From contig CALKIU010000080.1 of assembly GCA_937995745.1 (NCBI GenBank), positions 1 through 58,734 of the forward strand: a stretch of DNA of 58,734 bases, in the 5' to 3' direction. Made by a program: the position numbers and the translations under genes. Below, piece by piece: positions 15,772-22,355 of this stretch. The stretch's first letter is position 1; every line of letters begins with the position of its first letter. Below the pieces are notes generated by a model. The model did not search any database. It was not told where the DNA came from and was given only the letters and a program-made list of their open reading frames with translations. Origin of the DNA: an uncultured Bacillaceae bacterium. GTDB taxonomy: Bacteria; Bacillota; Bacilli; Bacillales; Cytobacillaceae.

Positions 15772-16566
15772 TCAGGCAAACAATTTGATACCTGAAGATG
15801 CTTTTTCCAGTTCAGGAAGCAACTTGTCATTAAGAACTTTTATATAGGTTCCTTTCATTCCCAAAGAACGGGACTCGATGACGCCGGCACTTTCCAATTT
15901 GCGCAGTGCGTTGACGATGACTGAACGGGTGATTCCGTAGTGGTCCGCAATTCTGGAAGCAACCAACAGGCCTTCCGTTCCGTCCAGTTCTTTAAAGATG
16001 TACTGCAGAGCTTCTGTTTCGCTGTAAGACAAGGAATTAATCGCCATTTGCACAATCGCTTTGCTGCGGGTTTCTTGGGCAATTAATTCAGAGTTTTTGC
16101 GGAGAATTTCCATGCCGACTACGGTAGCTCCGTATTCTGCGAGGATTAAATCCTCATCCTGGAATTCGCCTTCCAATCTGGCAAGCACCAATGTTGCCAG
16201 TCTTTCGCCGCCGCATTTAATCGGCACAACAGTTGTCAGTCCCGTGGCAAAAAGGTCTTTGTCTTCAACGCCAAAAGCCGAATACTTGCTATTCATATCA
16301 AGGTTCGGAGTTGTTTGTTGAATTTCCAACAAACGATTGGCATATTCTTCCGTTACCTGCCGTTCTTTCATGATTGTGTTCATGTGTTCATTCTCGATGA
16401 TTTGATGAGCGGCATAACCGAGCAATTCGCCGTTGGTGCCGATGATCATAACATTTGCTCCGATAACCTCGCTTAACGTTTCAGACATGGCTTTAAAATC
16501 CACCGGTTTTTCAGCAGCCTGTTGCAAAAGCGTGTTAATTTTTCGTGTCTTGCTGATTAACTTCAA
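15772..16566 (-). CDS. CodY paralogue B with an altered effector pocket
   Basis: The product has 264 residues from a TTG start behind AGGAGG. It aligns over its full length with CodY. The winged helix-turn-helix segment YGITRSVIVNALRKLES is unchanged, so the same DNA box should be bound. The pocket is different. At positions that hold branched-chain amino acids in B. subtilis CodY I read F40 to M, R61 to H, M65 to I, F71 to V and P72 to T, while paralogue A keeps these five. R61 normally holds the ligand carboxylate, so this copy may sense another molecule or none. It stands alone, convergent with the reductase cluster. It may compete with true CodY for shared sites or form heterodimers. Confidence 0.9.
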   Translation of the reverse strand: MKLISKTRKINTLLQQAAEKPVDFKAMSETLSEVIGANVMIIGTNGELLGYAAHQIIENEHMNTIMKERQVTEEYANRLLEIQQTTPNLDMNSKYSAFGVEDKDLFATGLTTVVPIKCGGERLATLVLARLEGEFQDEDLILAEYGATVVGMEILRKNSELIAQETRSKAIVQMAINSLSYSETEALQYIFKELDGTEGLLVASRIADHYGITRSVIVNALRKLESAGVIESRSLGMKGTYIKVLNDKLLPELEKASSGIKLFA

Positions 16567-16606
16567 TTGGCATCCTCCTATAAATTTTAATTTATAAAAT
16601 TTGTAA

Positions 16607-16621
16607 ATATATCTGAAAAAT
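16607..16621. promoter_or_regulatory. CodY-box-like sequence in the codY-B leader
   Basis: ATATATCTGAAAAAT matches AATTTTCWGAAAATT at 11 of 15 positions, about 45 bases before the codY-B start. It is a candidate for autoregulation; AT-rich context makes chance matches likely. Confidence 0.25.
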
Positions 16622-16686
16622 TCAACTAGAAAATATGTTCTTTATCCATCACAAACATAATGATAGCCTTTAAAATTTGATAAAAC

Positions 16687-16702
16687 AGTGATAAATGTCT
16701 CA
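16687..16702. promoter_or_regulatory. Degenerate Fnr-like half-sites upstream of codY-B
   Basis: AGTGATAAATGTCTCA resembles a decayed GTGA-N6-TCAC site. Near 16719-16735 TGTGA occurs twice in direct orientation six bases apart. The interval 16740-17123 is AT-rich and shows no gene. Confidence 0.25.
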
Positions 16703-17123
16703 AGAAATATTCATATATGTGAATATTATGTGAAATTTTACAAGGATTTAAACTCTTTTTTAATTTATTTTTGTAATTTTTTAAAAAGAGGGTATATTTT
16801 GTAATAAAGTGGAAGTGTTGTTATAACACTGTTTATGGCGGTTGTATCTGTTATAGCACATGTTTATATATAAAAAATATTACTAAAAATACCTTATTTG
16901 GAAAAAATATTTATTGAATAATTTGTGACAATTATTGTGCCGAAAGTTTGAAGGTAAAGTGTGAAAAGGAATATATTCAGAAGTTTCCAGCTTTTTTTAT
17001 CCAGTTTTGCATTTTTTCTAAGCGGAACATTTTGTATATTTTTAAACTGGACGAAAATTGGACACCCGGCGGGCCAATATGTTTCAAGGGGAAAGAACAT
17101 TGGTATCCCGGGCACGATGGCCA

Positions 17124-17165
17124 AAACAAAAAAACTTCCGCATCGAGGGCCAAAATCCGGAAGTT
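17124..17165 (-). terminator. Distal tandem terminator on the minus strand
   Basis: AACTTCCG (17133-17140) pairs with CGGAAGTT (17158-17165). Read on the minus strand the hairpin is followed by TTTTTTTGTTTT. It backs up the terminator at 17181-17214. Confidence 0.65.
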
Positions 17166-17180
17166 CTCGTCATAAAAATA

Positions 17181-17214
17181 AGAAACAACCTGAATCCTTC
17201 TCTGCCAGGTTGTT
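17181..17214 (-). terminator. Proximal terminator of the small membrane protein gene
   Basis: AACAACCTG (17184-17192) pairs exactly with CAGGTTGTT (17206-17214), directly after the stop at 17218. T-rich sequence follows on the minus strand. Confidence 0.65.
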
Positions 17215-17217
17215 GTG

Positions 17218-17439
17218 TTAATGGCTGTAAGTATTATTTTTATCTGCTTTTTCTTTCAAATACATTTCTATATCGGTGCAGATAGAGAATAACAGGAAAA
17301 AATTCATGGCCCAAATGTTAATAAAGGTTTCAATTCCGCCGAAATCAATTGTGGTACAATTTGTTACAAGGAGAACGATATAAGATTCAATATAAATAAG
17401 AAAAAAGCTGCCAACGAATGAGAAAAAAGTTCTGTGCAT
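17218..17439 (-). CDS. Small membrane protein of unknown function
   Basis: The product has 73 residues with two hydrophobic stretches (about 5-26 and 36-52) and a charged, lysine-rich tail. AAAGGAAG precedes the ATG at about eight bases, and two terminators follow the stop. These signals make it more than a chance frame, but I recognise no family. It stands alone in about 1.2 kb of AT-rich sequence between codY-B and the tRNA gene. Confidence 0.5.
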   Translation of the reverse strand: MHRTFFSFVGSFFLIYIESYIVLLVTNCTTIDFGGIETFINIWAMNFFLLFSICTDIEMYLKEKADKNNTYSH

Positions 17440-17693
17440 ACATATCTTCCTTTGTAGGAAAATTAAGTAAAAAGGTTATGTAATAAATATATAAACAATT
17501 TGTATCTTATTTATAGAATACAAGTTATGGAAACACGAATCAATAGAGCTAGGAGAAGGTTCATGATATTGATAAAAACGGCTGATTAAAAAGACAAATG
17601 TAACAATTTTATATCGAAGTTCACATTTCCGTCATAATAATAGTGCTAATGCCGCATCGGTTTTTGTCGCAAAATAAAATTTTTCGTGAAATC

Positions 17694-17722
17694 TTGACGA
17701 AATTTTATAAACATGATAAATT
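17694..17722 (+). promoter_or_regulatory. Sigma-A-type promoter for the tRNA gene
   Basis: TTGACG (17694-17699) is followed after 17 bases by TAAATT (17717-17722), about 85 bases before the tRNA. Apart from this, 17440-17808 holds no gene that I can see. Confidence 0.5.
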
Positions 17723-17808
17723 TTATTTTGTCTTGGGAATGAAAGTATTTGTTTTCCGTGATGAATAACGAGAAAAGTGCCGGCTGGAACCGGTGAGCAT
17801 ATCATCAT

Positions 17809-17882
17809 GCGGGTGTAGTTTAGTGGTAAAACCACAGCTTCCCAAGCTGTAGTCGTGGGTTCGATTCCCATCACCCGCTCCA
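17809..17882 (+). tRNA. tRNA-Gly with anticodon CCC
   Basis: A full cloverleaf is present. The acceptor stem GCGGGTG pairs with CACCCGC. The anticodon stem ACAGC/GCTGT holds the loop TTCCCAA, giving anticodon CCC at 17841-17843. The T arm GTGGG-TTCGATT-CCCAT is standard, and CCA is encoded. It would read only GGG. A stand-alone gene with its own promoter and terminator. Confidence 0.95.
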
Positions 17883-17892
17883 TACATAGGCC

Positions 17893-17937
17893 AACGCAGT
17901 GTTTCGTTTCGTCAGGAAACGGGATATTGCGTTTTTT
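17893..17937 (+). terminator. Terminator of tRNA-Gly
   Basis: AACGCA at 17893 pairs with TGCGTT at 17928, around an inner TTTCGTTT/GAAACG stem, followed by TTTTTTCTT. The interval 17938-18211 carries no credible gene. Confidence 0.75.
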
Positions 17938-18211
17938 CTTATTTTTGGGAATTATTTGATCCGAAGAAGAAGGCGTCCGCCCGGCAGTAAAACCGGTTGT
18001 CTCCGAATTTATTTTCCGAAACCCCCGGAAAGGGGTCCGTCCGCTTTTGCGAGAAAATCTTGGGAACACGCCGGAAGAGCGTCTTGCTTCCAAAATTCCT
18101 GTTATTGTATTTTTAAATGCCGGAAAACCTTTGGTTTTTGACTGAAACATTGTCAAATTGCGCAATCCGATGCTCGAACAACCGGGAAATCAAACAGGAA
18201 GGAATTCTTTT

Positions 18212-19345
18212 ATGATCGATTTGAATGTTTTAAAACAGGAAATAATCGAATACAGCCGGACGATCGGCATTGACAAAATCGGTTTTGCCTCGGCAGAGCC
18301 TTTTACGGCATTGAAACAACGCCTTATCCGTCAACAACAGCTTCATTATCAATCCGGTTTTGAAGAACCGGATGTTGAAAAAAGGACAAATCCTGCCCTG
18401 TTGTTGGACGGTGCCGCTTCGATCATCGCCATTGCCCTTGCCTACCCGGCTAAAATGAAGAAGCGGGTGGAAAGCAAAAAGGGCCTGCGCAGGGGCTTTT
18501 TCTGCCGGGCTTCATGGGGATTGGATTACCATGAAATTTTAAAAGACCGTCTCACCAAGCTGGAAGAGTTCATCCGCGCAAAAGTTCCCGGCGTTAAGGT
18601 GAAATCGATGTGCGATACCGGCGAACTTTCCGACAGAGCTGTTGCCGAACGGGCGGGCATTGGTTGGAGCGGGAAAAACTGCGCCATTATTACACCCGAA
18701 TTTGGTTCATACGTCTATCTCGGTGAAATGATTACCAATCTGCCGTTTGAACCGGATGAACCGATCGAAAATATGTGTGGTGACTGCACGAAATGCCTCG
18801 AAGCTTGTCCGACCGGAGCGCTTGTTCAAGGTGGACAAATTAACGCCAAGCGATGCATCAGTTATTGGACCCAGACAAAGGGATTTGTTCCTGATGAAAT
18901 CCGGGAGAAAATCGGCAACCGCCTGTACGGCTGCGATTCCTGCCAGACGGCCTGTCCGAAAAACAAAGGGATCGATTTTCATCTTCATCCTGAAATGGAG
19001 CCGGAACCGGAACTGGCCAAACCGCTCCTCAAGCCGCTCCTTCATGTAAGCAACCGGGAATTTAAAAAGAAATTTGGAAACATGGCTGGAGCATGGCGCG
19101 GAAAAAGGCCGATTCAAAGAAACGCCATTATCGCATTGGCACATTTCAAAGATGATACCGCTTTGGATGATTTGATTGGACTTTTGAAAGATCCCCGTCC
19201 TGAGATACGCGGAACGGCTGCCTGGGCGCTCGGCAAAATTGGCGGGAAAGAGGCTGAAGAAGCGTTGAAAGCGGCATCCGGAAAGGAAACGGATTGGGAA
19301 GTTCTCCGTGAAATTGAAAACGGGCTAGCTATGTTGCGGAAGTGA
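18212..19345 (+). CDS. queG: Epoxyqueuosine reductase QueG
   Basis: The product has 377 residues from ATG 18212, behind AGGAAGG; ATG or TTG codons further upstream lack an SD. QueG reduces epoxyqueuosine to queuosine at the wobble base of tRNAs for Asn, Asp, His and Tyr, using cobalamin and two 4Fe-4S clusters. The cluster motifs are CGDCTKCLEACPTGAL and CDSCQTACP. MCDTGELSDRAVAERAGIGW is the conserved family block, and the last 60 residues form HEAT-like repeats, as in B. subtilis YhbA. The genes after it match the B. subtilis order yhbA-yhbB-cspR. Confidence 0.94.
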   Translation: MIDLNVLKQEIIEYSRTIGIDKIGFASAEPFTALKQRLIRQQQLHYQSGFEEPDVEKRTNPALLLDGAASIIAIALAYPAKMKKRVESKKGLRRGFFCRASWGLDYHEILKDRLTKLEEFIRAKVPGVKVKSMCDTGELSDRAVAERAGIGWSGKNCAIITPEFGSYVYLGEMITNLPFEPDEPIENMCGDCTKCLEACPTGALVQGGQINAKRCISYWTQTKGFVPDEIREKIGNRLYGCDSCQTACPKNKGIDFHLHPEMEPEPELAKPLLKPLLHVSNREFKKKFGNMAGAWRGKRPIQRNAIIALAHFKDDTALDDLIGLLKDPRPEIRGTAAWALGKIGGKEAEEALKAASGKETDWEVLREIENGLAMLRK

Positions 19346-19467
19346 ACTGCAGATGTTGGATTGGAAGTTCCCGTTTGATGAATCCGGCCGATGAACGGCA
19401 TCTTCCCTGTTCCGGCTGTCAATTTTGTTTAACGGCGGCGCTTTTTTGAAAAAAATTCTCATCTCCG

Positions 19468-19498
19468 CTCTCCCTCATAAGAATATGATGAGGGGGAG
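19468..19498 (+). promoter_or_regulatory. Hairpin that covers the SD of yhbB
   Basis: CTCTCCCTCAT (19468-19478) pairs with ATGAGGGGGAG (19488-19498) with a single T-G wobble. The right arm is the SD of the next gene, so the folded mRNA would hide the ribosome site. Confidence 0.5.
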
Positions 19499-19506
19499 TG
19501 CAAACG

Positions 19507-20391
19507 ATGGAAAGAAATCAGCTTCGGAAGCTTTTAAACGACCGGATTGAACAGCTTGTTCATTGCGGCCGGAACCGGCAAAAAGTGTGTCCGAAAATGG
19601 AAGCGAAACGAGAATCATTCTCCAGGAGAAACGCTGAGGTTGTAAAGGTGGAAGCATCAGGAAAAATAAAATCGAAAACCGTCTTGGACCGCGTCGACAG
19701 GTTTTTTTATTCCGTTCATTTGCGCTATCTGGTCATCCAAAAAGAACTTTTTTATATAGAGGAAGAAGTGGAAGAAAGGGTGGCCGATTTTGAAAACGGC
19801 CGGCTCGTTGACGACAGGGAAATATTGCCGAAAAACGTCATTGTAAATGAGACTGTTATTTTGGCAGAAAGCGACCGGGCCGGCGCCGGGAATCCGTTTA
19901 AATATGACCGCTTGAATGCCGTCAAATATGCGGAACGATGGTGGAATGAATATAATCCGGAATATGTGAAGTTTGAAAATGATTGCACGAATTACATTTC
20001 ACAATGTCTTCATGCCGGCAATGCCCCCATGGTCGGTTATCCGAAACGGGAAAACGGCTGGTGGATGAGGAACGGGAACTGGAGTTACAGCTGGGCGGTG
20101 GCGAATGCCCTGCGCTGGTATTTGCCGAATGCCAAAACAGGTGTCCGGGCCAGGGAAGTTGCCTCGCCTTTTGAACTTGAACCGGGGGACGTTATTTTTT
20201 ATGATTTTCAAGGGGATGGCCGTTATGACCATACGACGATCGTTACGGCCAAAGACGCAAACGGGATGCCCCTGGTAAATGCGCACACTTTTCATTCGCG
20301 AATGAGGTACTGGGATTACCGGGATTCGAGCGCCTATACCCCCAATATAAAATACAAGTTTTTTCATATTATGGATGACTTTTCGACTTGA
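19507..20391 (+). CDS. yhbB: YhbB-like putative amidase-domain protein
   Basis: The product has 294 residues from ATG 19507, eight bases after GAGGGGGAG. The N-terminal half is charged and helical. The C-terminal half (about 140-290) is the Amidase_6/CHAP-like domain: a block with YAERWWNEYNPEY, then NDCTNYISQ with the likely catalytic cysteine, and later YDHTTIVTA with the likely histidine. Related domains cut peptidoglycan peptides, and B. subtilis YhbB is uncharacterised. No signal peptide is visible, so a role inside the cell or the forming spore is possible. Confidence 0.85.
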   Translation: MERNQLRKLLNDRIEQLVHCGRNRQKVCPKMEAKRESFSRRNAEVVKVEASGKIKSKTVLDRVDRFFYSVHLRYLVIQKELFYIEEEVEERVADFENGRLVDDREILPKNVIVNETVILAESDRAGAGNPFKYDRLNAVKYAERWWNEYNPEYVKFENDCTNYISQCLHAGNAPMVGYPKRENGWWMRNGNWSYSWAVANALRWYLPNAKTGVRAREVASPFELEPGDVIFYDFQGDGRYDHTTIVTAKDANGMPLVNAHTFHSRMRYWDYRDSSAYTPNIKYKFFHIMDDFST

Positions 20392-20472
20392 GCGGCAGAA
20401 AAAACGGGAAGTTCGCAAATGAAGAAACCAACTGTCCTTCTTACTAATATTGATCTGCCGGAGGTGAAAAAA

Positions 20473-20946
20473 GTGCCCATTCACGTTGTTCTACACCAAC
20501 CGGAAATTCCGGCCAATACGGGAAATATTGCCCGGACCTGCGCCGCCACCGATACAACATTGCATTTAATCCGACCGTTGGGTTTTTCCACCGATGATAA
20601 AATGCTGAAACGGGCCGGTCTTGATTATTGGCCGCATGTGAAAATCCATTACTATGATTCTTTGGATGAATTTTATGAAAAAAATCCCGGCGGCGAAATC
20701 TATTATCTGACCACACATGGCAGGAAATTGTACACTTCTTTTGATTGCAGTGATCCGAACAAACATTATTATTTTGTTTTCGGCAAGGAAACAGCGGGAT
20801 TGCCGAAAGAGGTGCTGGAGAAAAACGAAGAGCGCTGTCTCCGGATTCCGATGACGGATAAGGTCCGTTCGCTGAACTTGTCCAACACGGCGGCGATTTT
20901 GGTCTATGAAGCGCTGCGCCAGCAAAATTTCCGGGATTTAAAATAG
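20473..20946 (+). CDS. trmL: tRNA (cytidine/uridine-34-2'-O)-methyltransferase TrmL
   Basis: The product has 157 residues from GTG 20473, which has GGAGGTG at ideal spacing and gives the usual TrmL length; an upstream ATG at 20419 adds an unrelated N-terminus. The SPOUT-family trefoil-knot sequence is clear: HQPEIPANTGNIARTCAAT at the start, FGKETAGLPKE, and RIPMTDKVRSLNLSNTAAI at the end. The enzyme methylates the wobble ribose of tRNA-Leu isoacceptors. B. subtilis calls this gene cspR. Confidence 0.94.
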   Translation: MPIHVVLHQPEIPANTGNIARTCAATDTTLHLIRPLGFSTDDKMLKRAGLDYWPHVKIHYYDSLDEFYEKNPGGEIYYLTTHGRKLYTSFDCSDPNKHYYFVFGKETAGLPKEVLEKNEERCLRIPMTDKVRSLNLSNTAAILVYEALRQQNFRDLK

Positions 20947-21185
20947 TTTTTTCGCGATGCCTTTGTTTGGCGGTATATTTTCGCTAGGTGTCTACCATCA
21001 GGAAGAAAAATCCTGCACAGGCGTGTTTTTTCGTTCTCTTTTGTGTTCATGATCGGCGGGGCCATTTTGCTGACGGTCATTTTTTTGATTGAATATTTTT
21101 TTATATGAGAAAATTAAATGTATTTGTAAAATCCCCTTCTTTTTGGTTGAATAATGATATGGAAAATTTAAAGGGGGTTTGGGAC

Positions 21186-21941
21186 ATGAACGAGGTTATC
21201 GAAACCATTCTTGAACACCGTTCGATCCGGAAATTTGAGGATCGGCCGTTGACGAAGGAACAAGTCGAAACGATTGTCCGCTGCGCCCAAGCAGCTTCCA
21301 CTTCAAGCTATGTTCAGGCGTACACCATCATCGGGGTAACGGACAAAGAATTGAAGAAAAAACTTGCCGAGCTTTCCGGGGATCAGCCTTATGTGGCGGA
21401 TAACGGCCACTTCTTTGTGTTCTGTGCCGATTTGCACCGCCATGCTGTTGCCGGAGAAATGGAAATGAAGACGGAGGAAATGATTGAATCGCTCGAAAGC
21501 ACGGAAAAATTTATGGTCGCCGTTATTGACGCCGCACTTGCCGCTCAAAATGCCGCATTGGCCGCGGAATCGATGGGCCTTGGCATCTGTTACATCGGCG
21601 GACTGCGCAACAATTTGCAAGAGGTCGTCAAACTGTTGAAAACACCGGACAGGGTAATTCCGTTGTTCGGTCTCGCCGTCGGCTATCCGGCCCGCATTAC
21701 ATCCAAAAGACCGAGACTGCCTCTGGAGCACATTTATCATGAAAATACATATCCGCAAGATAAAGATGAGTACGTGGCCCAACTGAAAAGTTATAATGAA
21801 GAAGTTTCCCAGTATTATATTGAAAGAACGAAAGGAAAACGGAGCGACACATGGACCGGGCAGATGGCCAATACATTTGCCAAGAAATCCCGTATGTACA
21901 TGAAAGAATTCGTGGAAAGCAAAAAAATGAATTTGCGCTGA
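21186..21941 (+). CDS. nfrA1: NfrA1/NfsA-type NADPH flavin/nitro reductase
   Basis: The product has 251 residues from ATG 21186, behind AAAGGGGGT; the longer frame from 21105 has no SD. HRSIRKFEDRPL is the FMN phosphate-binding start, and AQAASTSSYVQAYTIIGV, HFFVFCADL, ESMGLGICYIGGLRNN and FGLAVGYPA are diagnostic. The family reduces FMN, nitroaromatics and quinones, and helps against oxidative and thiol stress in B. subtilis. It is separated from trmL by about 240 bases and ends at a bidirectional terminator. Confidence 0.93.
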   Translation: MNEVIETILEHRSIRKFEDRPLTKEQVETIVRCAQAASTSSYVQAYTIIGVTDKELKKKLAELSGDQPYVADNGHFFVFCADLHRHAVAGEMEMKTEEMIESLESTEKFMVAVIDAALAAQNAALAAESMGLGICYIGGLRNNLQEVVKLLKTPDRVIPLFGLAVGYPARITSKRPRLPLEHIYHENTYPQDKDEYVAQLKSYNEEVSQYYIERTKGKRSDTWTGQMANTFAKKSRMYMKEFVESKKMNLR

Positions 21942-21967
21942 GTGTTGTTTATTGTCTGCCGCTTCAC

Positions 21968-22002
21968 AGAAAAAGCTGCCGCACTGCCGGGCAGCTTTTT
22001 CT
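21968..22002. terminator. Bidirectional terminator
   Basis: AGAAAAAGCTGCC and GGCAGCTTTTTCT form a perfect 13-base stem. It lies between nfrA1 and the convergent small gene at 22039-22134, with T-rich descending arms on both strands. Confidence 0.85.
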
Positions 22003-22038
22003 TATGGATCAAGGCGCGTCTGTTGAGATGTTCCGCTC

Positions 22039-22134
22039 TTATTGGTCGATGTTTCTCGGTTTATCATTGTATCCCGCTGTAAAAATGGCTGCTAGAAAAA
22101 CGAGCATGACTCCGATAATTAAAGCCAGCTTCAA
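22039..22134 (-). CDS. Putative 31-residue membrane protein
   Basis: From TTG 22134, preceded by AAAGGAG at nine bases, a frame of 31 residues encodes one hydrophobic helix (LALIIGVMLVFLAAIFTAGY) and a short polar tail ending KPRNIDQ. Bacilli make many such tiny membrane proteins, often in sporulation. No family is recognised. A longer frame from 22263 lacks an SD. The SD and the terminator beyond the stop are the main support. Confidence 0.45.
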   Translation of the reverse strand: MKLALIIGVMLVFLAAIFTAGYNDKPRNIDQ

Positions 22135-22283
22135 AAATCCACTCTCCTTTCTTCCGAATTTCCCAATCTTACGCCCATTATAATCCATAAAAAGGAAAAT
22201 TTGTACAAAAGAGATTTCTTTAAAAAATTCTATGCATTTCGCTGAGATATCAGGAAAAAACAAGAAAACTCAAGCTTGTTTCT

Positions 22284-22312
22284 GCATGTTCATTTAAGGT
22301 GGTGCATAGAGT
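22284..22312 (+). promoter_or_regulatory. Candidate sigma-E promoter of prkA
   Basis: GCATGTT (22284-22290) and CATAGAGT (22305-22312), 14 bases apart, resemble the sigma-E consensus KMATATT-N14-CATACAMT. B. subtilis prkA is known to be a mother-cell sporulation gene. Confidence 0.4.
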
Positions 22313-22355
22313 TATATAAATCGTCTCTCATTATGTTTTCCGGGAGGAGGGCAAT

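Noticed and set aside
17632..18165. 177-codon minus-strand frame across the tRNA
   Set aside because: It runs antisense through the tRNA-Gly gene and its terminator. The MGIEPTTTAWEAVVLPLNYTR-like stretch is a familiar artefact of translating tRNA complements.
20985..21108. Short hydrophobic frame ending at 21108 upstream of nfrA1
   Set aside because: The hydrophobic end looks protein-like, but there is no start codon with an SD; GTG or ATG starts would leave only about 20 residues.
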